Below, in pieces: positions 52,300 to 62,533 of a stretch of DNA of 64,000 nt. The stretch spans positions 310,001 through 374,000 of the forward strand of contig JADNRY010000031.1 in NCBI GenBank assembly GCA_015501585.1. Reading direction: 5' to 3'. The notes under the pieces are model-generated. The model saw only the letters and a list, made by a program, of their open reading frames with translations. It had not been told where the DNA came from and did not search any database. A program made the translations under genes and the position numbers. Each line of letters starts with the position of its first letter. Positions within the stretch are counted from its first letter, which is position 1. The stretch is from Rhodocollybia butyracea (Eukaryota > Basidiomycota > Agaricomycetes > Agaricales > Omphalotaceae).

Positions 52300-52960
52300 T
52301 ACAAGGTCTGTATGCATGTACAACACTTTTGCATACTGTACAAGCTTTTTTATGTGTTTGTAGACACATGTTCAAGTTTGTAGAGGGTCTATAGCAGACT
52401 TATTTGTGCCCTTGACCAGGAAAATCAAATTAAAATGGAACAAGACATGGGTAATTTACAAAAAACTCACTTTTGGCCTAGGTGAGGGGGAGGAGGTGGA
52501 ATATTGGGAGAGTGCATGAGAGGCATATGCAGGTCTCTATAGGGTCTACAGCAGACCTATTCAGGCCCCTAACAAAGGAAATTGAATTAGAATTCACTAA
52601 GATATGGGTGATGTACAAAAACTCACTTTTGGCTAGGGGTGAGGGGGAAGAGGTGGAACACTAGGAGTAATTGCATGGGGGTCATATGCGAGTCCCTAGA
52701 AGCTCTATACCAGACTTATTCGAGGGATGAGGGGGAGGAGGTGGAGCACTAGAGGAACTGCATTGGACTCATATGCGAGACTTTAGAGGGTCTATACCAG
52801 ACTTATTCGTGCCCCCAACGAAGAAAATTGAACTAGAATTGACTAACATATGGGTAATTTACAAAAAACTCGATTTTGGCCTGGGGAGGAGGTGGAACAT
52901 TAAGAGAAATTGCATAGGAGTCATCTACGAGCCTGCAGAGGGTGTTTATACGATTTTCTT
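52300..52960 (+). repeat. Satellite-like monomers (about 150 bp) in the copy 1 DNA element
   Basis: About four imperfect units share 'agggtctatancagacttattc', 'aaattgaattagaattcac', 'atgggtaatttacaaaaaactc' and 'gaggaggtggaaca'. The part around 'aaattgaa...aaaactcac' aligns with the half-units of the 59-62 kb array ('agaaattgaataagaactg', 'aaaatcacct'). The two arrays are therefore related. Confidence 0.7.
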
Positions 52961-53032
52961 ACCCTCTGGATTAACAAAATCCAACCAGAATTGACAATCT
53001 GTTAAAGCCCCTTTGCTGCTCACTGGGCGCTT

Positions 53033-53119
53033 AAAAAGATTGGTTGCTGCTCATCGTTTGCGAAATTTCGCAAACGCCTGGGAGCAAACTTCCTTTTTTG
53101 GACTCCGGCCAATCTTTTT
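53033..53119. repeat. Nested palindrome / MITE-like hairpin
   Basis: AAAAAGATTGG (53033-53043) and its complement CCAATCTTTTT (53109-53119) enclose a perfect 22-bp palindrome at 53055-53076, centred on GAAATTTC. The outer arms extend imperfectly. It could be a small MITE or a cruciform-forming site inside the larger element. 53120-53930 holds no gene I can support. Confidence 0.65.
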
Positions 53120-54459
53120 AGTGCCACAGTTTTTTGCTACTTCTATGACCTTTCCCTCTTCTAATGCTTTCCTAAGCACTTCTGTTAAATTTGAGGCCAG
53201 TATATGGCGCTATTTGTGCTCACTGTTGATCACAACCATCTGAAGAAAGCAGTTGGCTCTCACGCCCAAATACTCAAGTCACATGCCCTTATGACTTAAC
53301 CACATGTCAGTTCCCAGGCAACACTCCTCCTCTCGCTCTTCCATCATCTCTGTCTGCCCTTCATCGTTTCTCCCTTTCCACTATTTCATGCTACCTTACA
53401 GTAAGTTCTCGTGATGTCTATCCTGTTTGCGCACTAATACTGCACTGGTTTAGTGGTTTCCTGTTGTCAAACCTGGTACGTTTCTGACACTGTTTGCTTG
53501 GTTCCTATGTTCATCTGCACTTTTTCTCTTAGGTGTTTTTTTGTGTTTTGTTGCATGAGGTGAGACTTTTTCACTTCCGTTGGTCACCTATCTGATGTTT
53601 TCTTCTATGTCTAGTCATTGCTCACCTTCCACTGTCCTTTCCGTCTACCTGTCACTCTCATTTGTCCCCGCTCATTATATTACACCACTCAATGCCTCAC
53701 CTTCTTCGCTTCACACATTCTATCCCTACTTGCTTCATGCTTCTACCATTTATGTACCGCTCAGTCCATAGTCCTTTGTAGAGTCCTCTTCGACTACTGT
53801 AGCACTGTCCTTAAATAGAAATGAATCAAATACACATCTTTAGACATCTCTTTTGTTTGATATATTCATAAGCCATGAAAGCTGAGAAAAGCAATACTAG
53901 GATGCCCTAGTCTTGTTTGGGGTGACTCAAGCTAACTTAAGTGAACTTAAGCCAACTTAAGCTGTCCTGGTTACCGCTTTAGCCAACCTGTCAAATTTGA
54001 CAGCAACTCTGAGTTGCGTCAAGTCAGTCTCCGGTCAATCATGGCGACTTCAGACAGAGTGATAGCGTGAACCTTTGATTGAGTCGCGGGAGTAACTTAC
54101 TGGCCGGGAGCCGCTTAAGTTGGCTTCTACGCCTTAAGTGGCCTTTAGCCGCCTTAAGTTTAAGGGTACTTTTCCTGATGAAGCACCTCCTCTTCCAGCT
54201 TTTGTGCACTTTCAAACTTTTCAAGTGCATAATATGTACAGGCAAGGTTGGCCATGGAAATCAGTGTATCAGGGTGGTGCTCCCCAATGACTTTCTTGTG
54301 GAGTGCAAGCACCTCCTTCTGTGCACTCTCCAACTTTCCAAGTGCATGATATGTCAAGGCAAGGTTAGCCATAATGTTGAAACAGCGGTCAGTCAACACA
54401 AGGTCAACAGCATACTCACCTGAGAGTGTAAGGATGTTAGAGGAGTTATAGAGAGTGCT

Positions 54460-54885
54460 TGTTGAGAGCAGAACAAGTGTCCAGACAAATAGTAGGATTC
54501 TTGGTTATTGTTACAGTCTACAGTATTTATACTACAGAATATAATAAACCCTATAACAATGTATGAATCTACTTGAGTTGTACTGCTAAACATAGTGCAT
54601 ATACATGTGCATAATGTACCCTAGAAGATGGAGTCCGTATGGTAATTCTATAGGTAATGTTCATAGGTACTGCAGGCAGCGTACAAGCTATGTATCATAA
54701 GACTAATAGCAAATGGCATAATTGACTACATCTATACAAACCTGCGTAGAGGCTGCATCTAGTGTTTGAGGGTGAGTTTCAACATAGCATATATTGACAG
54801 TTCATCAATCATATAGCAAGTGCGTCTGGTCAACTCACACATTACTGATTAGATACAACTCATAAGCGGTAATCTAGTTTCAACA
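54460..54885 (-). repeat. 3' LTR of a minus-strand copia element
   Basis: The plus-strand reading starts TGTTGAGAGC and ends TTTCAACA, giving TGTTGA/TCAACA complementary ends over 426 bp. On the minus strand it is preceded directly by AGCAAGGGGGAG, a polypurine tract (54886-54897). The partner LTR is absent. Confidence 0.75.
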
Positions 54886-54980
54886 CTCCCCCTTGCTAAG
54901 AATTGTAGCTAAGAAGTATAATTTTTATCAACTTTAAACAGCATTCTAGTTTATAGACATATTGCACAGTCTATAGCAAA

Positions 54981-55450
54981 TCAACTAAAGAGAACTCCAA
55001 GATTGTCACAGAATTTCTGAAACTTGACAAGTGCAAGATTCTTTGTGAGAAGATATGCAACATTATCATCAGTAGGAACATGAAAGAGTTCTATTTCCTT
55101 TGATTTGATGCATTCTCTGATATAATGATATATGCTTGGTTCTTCTTTCTTGAACAGGATTAGATCCCAGAAAGATTGATCCTTGATTATCACCACATAA
55201 GGGCAATACAGCGATAGTAATTTCAATCTCAGAAAAGAGAGACTTGAGCCACATAAGTTGTCTACATGAATCAGACAAAGCCATGTATTCAGCTTCAGTC
55301 GATGAAAGAGCAACTGTTTTTTGTTTGTGAGAAGTCCAGCAAATTGGACCTGTGGCAAGTTTGATAATCATCCCAGTGTGGGATTTTTGATCATCTGGAT
55401 CTGACGCCCAGTCAGAATCACAATAGCCAAGAAGCCATGGTCAGATCTAC
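54981..55450 (-). pseudogene. Ty1/copia RNase H fragment (minus strand)
   Basis: It encodes the copia C-terminal RNase H: IIKLATGPICWTSHKQKTVA, LSSTEAEYMALSDSCRQLMW, and KHISLYQR in the next frame. A further piece upstream matches DSDWASDPDDQKSHTG. The rest of pol is gone at 55499, where the plus-strand copia LTR begins. A frameshift lies near 55220. It belongs with the LTR at 54460-54885. Confidence 0.85.
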
Positions 55451-55499
55451 CATCAAATATGCTTTGGCCAGGTGGTCTGGGTTTGGATTTGCCAAATAC

Positions 55500-56300
55500 T
55501 GTTGGAGTTTTATAACAGTATTAGGCCTAAAATCAGCTTAAGGTGTGTAACTGTACATTTTGACATTTTGTACACATTATACAATGCAATAAGAGAGCTA
55601 TATGGAGCCCAAGCGTGATAACTGTTGCCGAGGCAAAGAACTTAACAATAATACTCAGCGAGCTGTGAAAGTACGTCCACAAGTGTAGCCTAGAGCCAAG
55701 CTAGCAAGGATACCTGGGCTGCCCAAAGATGTTGATGCTAGACTGTCAATCTAGTTATACCCAAGAGTGTATACTCTCTAAACTACAGGACATCTCGAAG
55801 CGGGATAAGTACTAGGCGAACACGTTACTCAAGGGAAGGAATTATGAGGGACGGTATCCCTTGCACTAAGACCCCCAACAAGCTATGTTAAGATGTGGAC
55901 TTTACAGTCCATAACAATGGACCAGAACAATCCCAAGGAAACCGTAGAGGTCTGTTAAAAGTCAATGATATGTTATCTACTTAGGTTATCTATATGTTCA
56001 TGGACTTTTACCTCATGGGCACATGACATTTGTGCTCCAGCTTGCAAATGTCACCTGACCACTAATTCAGATGTACGCTACCTTACATACATTACGTGTA
56101 TCACATTCTTTTAGTTTTTACATAGATATTAACACCTCAGCATTGTTCTACCACTGTCACTGAGGTTAGTACTTACATTCCTTATTTCTTTACTCTATTT
56201 ACTGACTGTGTACCTAGAACCCTCTTTTTTTCAATAGGTACATAATACAGCGTCGTTCTACCACTGTTGCTGAGAACTCTCTTTTATTTCAATAGTTTCA
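55500..56300 (+). repeat. 5' LTR of copia-2
   Basis: It starts TGTTGGAG at a boundary with the minus-strand copia fragment and ends TTTCA just before the primer site. It contains an internal repeat of 'gttctaccactgt' (56145 and 56255) followed by T-rich 'tttcaatag' copies. The first 450 bases also occur inverted at 4663-5094. The right boundary is inferred from the primer site. Confidence 0.7.
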
Positions 56301-56303
56301 ATA

Positions 56304-56315
56304 GGTTATGGGCCC
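56304..56315 (+). other. Primer-binding site of copia-2 (initiator tRNA-Met half-molecule type)
   Basis: GGTTATGGGCCC is complementary to the anticodon region of initiator tRNA-Met and resembles the Drosophila copia primer site. Elements of this type are primed by a 5' tRNA half and not by the tRNA 3' end. Confidence 0.65.
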
Positions 56316-56430
56316 TGGTAGCCTGTACTGAATTAACAAAGCTTCTCTACTGTGCACAAGACCTCAGAACACACTCATTTCACTCTCTCACACTTGTTCA
56401 TTCACCTACACATCCCATACATTTGTCCAG

Positions 56431-57546
56431 ATGTCCCCTACATCTGCCACATTATCAGATTCCATTCAAATCCCTACCCTTACGTATGGGACCTATTCTC
56501 AATGGGTTGGCCCTATTTCTGGCAAGCTCCAGAGGGCTATGGTCTGGAGGTTCTGCAGTGGAGAGATGTCTGTTTATCCTAAACCTTCCAATCCTTGTCC
56601 ATTGCCTAATGATGCCTCTGCCGTTGACCGGGCTGCTGTTAGATGAGATCACAGGGAGGATATGCAATCCTACAAGGAATCAATTACTCATAATGACAAG
56701 GCTATTGGGATCATCAAAGAGCACCTTGCGCCGGAGCAGCTTCTTCTCATTGAAAAGCTCACATCCGCCAAGGACGTCTGGACTAACCTTAAGGAAGCTC
56801 ATGCTGGCACCACTGCTGGTCTTGAAGCCTTCTATATCAAGCATGGTATGATGGATAAACAGTATGAACATGGTGATAACATGCAAGATCATGTTAACTT
56901 CTACACTCTGGAGAACAAGAAGCTCTCTGACACTGACGCTTTTGGAGACTAGTTCCTTGCAGAACTTATGTTCACTTCTCTTCCTTGTACTGTCAATGAC
57001 TCTCCTAACACTTGGGAGACGTTTACCATTGTCACTATTGCTGCCGTTACTGAAACAAACAAGCTCACCTCTTCTTTTGTCACCTCCTGTCTCATTGCGG
57101 AGTATTGACGTCTCACTTCTGGTGATGATTCTTCCGAGGCGGCTAACACTGCTGCCGTTAGAGGGAAATCTAAACCAAAGAAGAAACCCAAGAAAGGTCT
57201 GCTCTGTTCCTACTGTCACAAAGGTCCTCACCTTGTCAAAGACTGTAACCACAAGAAGCGAGATGAGGAAGCATCCCACCGCACTGTGTCTGCTCCTAGA
57301 AGCAGTGGGAGATCTAGTAGGAAGCCTACTGCCGCTGCTGCCCAACACTCTGATAGCAATAGCTCATCGGATGAGGAGGTCAGTGCAAAAGTTGCTTCCA
57401 CCTACTCAGAATTTCCCTCCGTCCATCATTCAAGTTCCAATTCTGTCCATGTCTTTATCTCCACTGATGTTGAGACCTTCCTTGCCAAGACAAGCAACAA
57501 CAAGAGTTACATTGACTCTGGGTGCTCTTGCCACCCAAGTCCACAT
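56431..57546 (+). pseudogene. copia-2 Gag and start of protease
   Basis: One frame begins MSPTSATLSDSIQIPTL and runs through the copia Gag region (AIGIIKEHLAPEQLLLIEKL, DVWTNLKEAHAGTTAGLEAF). A CCHC zinc knuckle CSYCHKGPHLVKDC follows, then a Ser-rich linker and the protease motif YIDSGCSCH. Three in-frame stops interrupt it (56644 TGA, 56950 TAG, 57107 TGA). The frame continues perfectly on the far side of the 57547-58128 insert. Confidence 0.85.
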
Positions 57547-58128
57547 TAGTCTGAAAATTGTTGATGGGGCTAAGCCGTACTGCCAACTTTAGATCATGTG
57601 CAGATCATGTGCACCTTGTTAAGAAAATGTGGAATTCGTGCTGTAAGGGTAATGTAAAGCACCATAACACACAAAAATTGAGAGTCGTATACAATAATTG
57701 TTAAACTACCCATGTAGCAAAAAATCCTGGAAATTAGTGGCTTTAAACATCTCGAAGTTCATTTGGCTGAGAGTATCAGACCGGGCGGTTATTGACTAAG
57801 CCCGAAACTTAAGCTACCGGTTATTTTGACTCGAACCACTTCTCTGGTCTTTCCTGGTCTTTCCTTGGTTGAAAATGCTTCAGAAAAGTTAGAAAGCTGG
57901 AACCTATGCTCTAAATTGCTTTCAAGGTCCTTAATATCTATAAAAACTGACTGTGAACTATCCTCTTGAAGTTCTTTAGCTCGTTGAGAAGTCATGTGAC
58001 TAAATTGCCCAATTTGGGTTTTTGAAAATTTTGGCAGTACTGATAACACGGCGTGACTAATAGCAGACTCAATATCAATTTGTACTATATCAACATCACA
58101 AATTATTAGAGTCTGCCTAGGGGAGACA
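57547..58128 (-). mobile_element. 582-bp insert with 10-bp target duplication, carrying an unknown ORF
   Basis: AAGTCCACAT occurs at 57537-57546 and again at 58129-58138. Removing the insert and one copy restores the copia reading frame (CHPSPHRDWFKDN). The minus strand has a 115-residue frame (57789-58136) with a protein-like composition (VLSVLPKFSKTQIGQFSHMT, IKDLESNLEHRFQLSNF) that I do not recognise. Clear terminal inverted repeats are not visible. The duplication length suits a Mutator-type or similar DNA element, possibly carrying a gene fragment. Confidence 0.65.
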
Positions 58129-58138
58129 AAGTCCACAT

Positions 58139-58632
58139 CGTGACTGGTTCAAAGACAATTTGTACACCAAACTCGACAAACCCGTCCCCATTCATCTTGG
58201 AGACGCGTCTACCATTTATGCTGTTGGTAAGGGTACTCTTCAGTACCTCATGGATACACCTGATGGAATCATCACTGCTTTTCTACCCAATACGCTACAT
58301 GTCTGATTTCTGTCTCTCAGCTCACTGACAAGCTGCAAACACACCATTCTCTTTGATGGAGAGGAGTGCTTTGTCAAAGCTTGAAGCTCTGGCCAGTGCA
58401 TTGCATCTGGTTGCAAGACCAAAGGAGGTCTTTACCTTCTTCATGCCCGTCCGCTGAAATCCCAAGAGTACGCAAATCTCGCTACCACATCCCGCTATAT
58501 TGACATTAATCATGCTCACCGCTGCCTAGGTCATCTTGGTCAAGACAACATAAAATGTCTAATTGCAAAAGGCATGGTAACGGGCATTGATGAAGTGGGT
58601 GGTTGAATAGAGTTCTCCGAGTTGTGTACAGC
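58139..58632 (+). pseudogene. copia-2 GAG-pre-integrase region
   Basis: It continues pol after the insert: TKLDKPVPIHLGDASTIYAV, GTLQYLMDTPDGIITAFLPN, then after stops HRCLGHLGQDNIKCLIAKGM, the His-containing finger before integrase. It breaks off at CTA, where the CATCAGG element begins. The next residues, GKQHVFPFPSS, are found at 62534. Confidence 0.8.
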
Positions 58633-59039
58633 TGCATCAGGAAAATACCCCCTTTACTCAAGGAGAGTTGAGCCAACCTGGATGACTCTTCAGCCAGCCT
58701 GCATACAGCACTCAATGCAAGGTTGATCTATTTCAATCCACTGAAGCCAACTTCAAACCAACTTCAAACCAGCTTCAAGCCAACTTCAAGCCAACTTGGG
58801 TAACTTGAGCAACTTCAAGGCAACTCAAGTCAGTCTCAAGTCAGCCTGAACTCAGCTAGAGTAGTCCCAAGTCAATCTCAAGCCACATGTGAGTAGGCAA
58901 CATATTACTTCAAGAACATTCAAGTCACAACAACTAAGTGTTCAAATGATGTAATTTGTATACAAACAAAGTACAAAATAAATGATAATAACATAAGATA
59001 ATAGCAAAGTTTAGCGTGAGTACAGCAATAGTAAGGGGG

Positions 59040-60500
59040 TACTTAGGGGATCTAAACGAGCCCTATAACAAAGAAATGGAATGAAAACTGAGGGGAATAT
59101 GGCAAAAACAGGAAAAACCACCTAAATGAGACTGACCAGGGTGAGATGACCAAGATGGAAAGTGACCAAGAAGTGAGTGGAGGAGCATGGAGAGGGTCCT
59201 AAGTGAATGTGAATGGGCCCTACCTCGGAAAAATTGAGTGAAAATTGAAGGAGTTATGGCAAAAACATTGAAAATCACCTATATGACGAGAGATGGAAAA
59301 AGTTGGGAATTGCTCTAGCGTGAGTACAGCGACAGTGAGGGGGTACCTAGGGGATCTAAACGAGCCCTGGACAAAAGAAATTGAATAAGAACTGAGGGAA
59401 ATATGGCAAAAACAGCGAAAATCACCTAAGTGAGACTGACCAGGGGGAGATGACCAAGATGAAAGGTGATCAAGAAGTGAGTAGAGGAGCATGGAGAAGG
59501 TCCTAAGCGAATGTGAACGGGCCCTACCTCGGAAAAATTGAGTGAAAATTGAAGGAGTTATGGCAAAAACATTGAAAATCACCTATATGACGAGAGAGAG
59601 ATGTAAAAAGTTGAGAATTGCTCTAGCGTGAGTACAGCGACAGTGAGGGGGTACCTAGGGAATCTAAACGAGCCCTGGACGAAGGAAATTGAATAAGAAC
59701 TGAGGGAAATATGGCAAAAACAGCGAAAATCACCTAAGTGAGACTGACCAGGGGGAGATGACCAAGATGAAAGGTGATCAAGAAGTGAGTAGAGGAGCAT
59801 GGAGAAGGTCCTAAGCGAATGTGAACGGGCCCTACCTCGGAAAAATTGAGTGAAAATTGAAGGAGTTATGGCAAAAACATTGAAAATCACTTATTGATGA
59901 GAGAGCGATGGAAAAGGCTGGGAATTGCTCTGGCGTGAGTACGACAATAGTTAGTGGGTATCTAGGGGATCTAAACAAGCCCTGGACGAAAGAAATCGAA
60001 TGGAAACTGATGGAATTATGGCAAAAACATCAAAAATCACCTAAGTGAGACTGACCAGGAGGAGATGACCCAGATGGAAAGTGACCAGGAAGTGAGTGGA
60101 GGAGCATAGAGAGGGTCCTAAGCGAATGTGAACGGGCCCTACCTCGGAAAAATTGAGTGAAAATTGAAGGAGTTATGGCAAAAACATTGAAAATCACCTA
60201 TATGATGAGAGAGTGATGGAAAAAGTTGGGAATTGCTCTAGCGTGAGTAGGGCGATAGTGAGGGGGTACCTAGGGGATCTAAACGAGCCCTGGACAAAAG
60301 AAATTGAATAAGAACTGATGGAATTATGGCAAAAACAGCGAAAATCACCTAAGTGAGACTGACCTGGGGACAGTAACCAAGATGGGGAGCTATTCAAACG
60401 ATATTGAAGCGGTGGGGAGAGGGTCCCTAGGGAGTCTAAACAAGCTCTACATCGAAGAAATTGAGTGAAAACTGAAGGAGATATGACAAGAACACCAAAA
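59040..60500 (+). repeat. 308-bp dimeric satellite array, left arm
   Basis: Units of about 308 bp repeat head to tail (for example starts at 59278, 59582 and 59890 in the reverse frame). Each unit is two related halves of about 154 bp: one holds 'gccctacctcggaaaaattgag', the other 'gccctggacaaaagaaattgaa'. Both halves hold 'atggcaaaaac' and 'aaaatcacct'. The recurring 103-residue open frames across it are repeat artefacts and not genes. Confidence 0.88.
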
Positions 60501-61000
60501 CTCACCTAAGTGGGACAGACAGTATGGGGAGTTGCTGAGACAAGATTAAAGAGGCAGAGAGGAACAGTAAGAAGGAGTAAAAATGCAACGCTCTATCATG
60601 ACCAGTTCCAAAGAACCTCGAGAAAGGTGGCAGCTGCCTGTAACTGTGCTATCTTAACCATGTCCAAGCTCGGCCTCTCGAGAAAGACAGTTACAGTGAG
60701 AAAATAAACAAAACAAATGGGTAATAAAGAAAGACTAATGGTGGATGGATTTGTTGGCAACACAGCAGGGAATCCCAGAGACGATGGTGGAGGAGCGAGA
60801 ACATGCGAGTTGAATGATTTGTCATAAGTTAACACATGACCATCAGACTTAGGCATTTTTTTTGTCTTCTTACTATATCTCCTGCAGTTTTCATGCAATT
60901 TCTTCAAAGTAGGGCTCACTCACATTGCCTAAAGACATTCTCTATGCTGCTTTGATCTCATATGATCAGTTCCCCATGTTGTTCAGCACTCCTCAGTTCA
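60501..61000. other. Centre of copy 2 DNA element, no gene seen
   Basis: This unique sequence separates the two inverted satellite arms. The frames on each strand (60510-60707 and 60596-60919) overlap and have no recognisable motif. Confidence 0.5.
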
Positions 61001-62060
61001 TTCTCACTTAAGTGATTTTCACTGTTTTTGCCATATTTCCATCAGTTTCCATTCGATTTCTTTCGTCCAGAGCTCGTTTAGATCCCCTAGGTACCCCCTC
61101 ACTATCGCCTTACTCACGCTAGAGCAATTCCCAACTTTTTCCATCTCTCTCTCGTCATATAGGTGATTTTCAATGTTTTTGCCATAACTCCTTCAATTTT
61201 CACTCAATTTTTCCGAGGTAGGGCCCGTTCACATTCGCTTAGGACCCTCTCCATGCTCCTTCACTCACTTCCTGGTCACTTTCCATCTTGTTCATCTCCC
61301 CCTGGTCAGTCTCACTTAGGTGATTTTCGCTGTATTTGCCATATTTCCATCAGTTTCCATTCGATTTCTTTCGTCCAGAGCTCGTTTAGATCCCCTAGGT
61401 ACCCCCTCACTATCGCCTTACTCACGCTAGAGCAATTCCCAACTTTTTCCATCTCTCTCTCATCATATAGGTGATTTTCAATGTTTTTGCCATAACTCCT
61501 TCAATTTTCACTCAATTTTTCCGAGGTAGGGCCCGTTCACATTCGCTTAGGACCCTCTCCATGCTCCTTCACTCACTTCCTGGTCACTTTCCATCTTGTT
61601 CATCTCCCCCTGGTCAGTCTCACTTAGGTGATTTTCGCTGTATTTGCCATATTTCCATCAGTTTCCATTCGATTTCTTTCGTCCAGAGCTCGTTTAGATC
61701 CCCTAGGTACCCCCTCACTATCGCCTTACTCACGCTAGAGCAATTCCCAACTTTTTCCATCACTCTCTCATCATATAGGTGATTTTCAATGTTTTTGCCA
61801 TAACTCCTTCAATTTTCATTCAATTTTTCCGAGGTAGGGCCCATTCACATTCGCTTAAGACCCTCGCTATGCTCCTCCACTCACTTCCTGGTCACTTTCC
61901 CTCTGGGTCATCTCCCCCTGGTCAGTCTCACTTAGGTGATTTTTGATGTTTTTGCCATCTCTCCCTTGGTTTTCTCTCATTTTAAATGTAGGGCACATTC
62001 ACAGTCTCTAGGGAGCCTCTCTATGTTCCTTTATTCACTTCCTGTCTTTGCACTTTCCTA
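61001..62060 (-). repeat. 308-bp dimeric satellite array, right arm (inverted)
   Basis: These are the same 308-bp units as 59040-60500 in reverse orientation. Two adjacent units from 61163 and 61471 are almost identical to each other. The arms could form a stem of more than 1 kb. Confidence 0.87.
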
Positions 62061-62533
62061 CCCTGGTCCCATCCCACACTACCCCCAGTTGTATAGAATT
62101 TGTCTAGATACCTAATGACCTCTGTCTACACAATTGATCTTTTTTAAACCTAAACCTCATTCAAGTTCAACTTAAATAGCAACTTTGGGCATTACTACTC
62201 TACAGTTGAACTCAGTACATGCCTTATACCAGGTTAAGCTCAAGTTGACTTCAGTTAATCTCAAGTTAACCTCAAGTTGACAAATCTACTGAGGTTGACC
62301 CTGGTTGATCTCAAGCTAACAAATCTACTCAAGTTGACCCAGGTTAGCCTCAAGTTGGCAAATCTACTCAAGTTGGCCCAGGTCAACCTCAAGTTGACAA
62401 ATATACTCAAGTTGGCCCATGTTAACCTCAAGTTGACAAATATACTCAGGTTGGCCTCAAGTTGGCAAATATACTCAAGTTGGCCTCAAGTTGGCTCAAG
62501 TTGGCTTGAGTCTATTAGCCTTTTCCTGATGTG

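Larger units (their letters stand above)
51958..54180. mobile_element. DNA element with CATCAGGAAAA termini (copy 1, 2.2 kb, non-autonomous)
   Basis: The left end is CATCAGGAAAAGTCTAAAAT and the right end, reversed, is CATCAGGAAAAGTACCCTT. Both are followed about 10 bases further in by CTTAAG. AA is duplicated at both borders. Next to each end lie many short GTTGACTTGAG/CTTAAG-type repeats (51970-52290 and 53930-54160). Inside are satellite monomers (52380-52950) and a palindrome (53033-53119). No transposase is present. A second copy with the same ends is at 58635-62531. Confidence 0.85.
51730..54450 (-). pseudogene. Kinesin-light-chain-like TPR gene fragment, split by a DNA element
   Basis: Minus-strand coding runs from about 54450 to 54183, is interrupted at 51958-54180, and resumes from 51957 to about 51730. 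The repeats read IMANLALTYHALGKLESAQ, GEHHPDTLISMANLACTYYALEKFESAQ and GEHHPDTLTAMGNLALTYY, the 42-residue TPR pattern common in fungal NB-ARC/TPR proteins. Removing the insert and one AA restores the frame across the junction (EEEVLVLHKK). The 5' part of the gene is missing beyond the copia LTR at 54460. Confidence 0.8.
58635..62531. mobile_element. DNA element with CATCAGGAAAA termini (copy 2, 3.9 kb, foldback-like)
   Basis: The left end is CATCAGGAAAATACCCCC and the right end, reversed, is CATCAGGAAAAGGCTAATAG. Each is followed by CTCAAG. TG is duplicated (58633-58634 and 62532-62533), and removing the element rejoins CTA-GKQH of copia. Short GTTGAC/CTCAAG repeats flank both ends (58660-58880 and 62160-62520). 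The interior is two inverted satellite arrays around a 0.45-kb centre. There is no transposase gene. Confidence 0.87.

Noticed and set aside
59220..61782. Series of near-identical 103-120-codon ORFs
   Set aside because: They repeat with the 308-bp satellite period, occur in opposite orientation in the two arms and change absolute frame from unit to unit. They are satellite artefacts.
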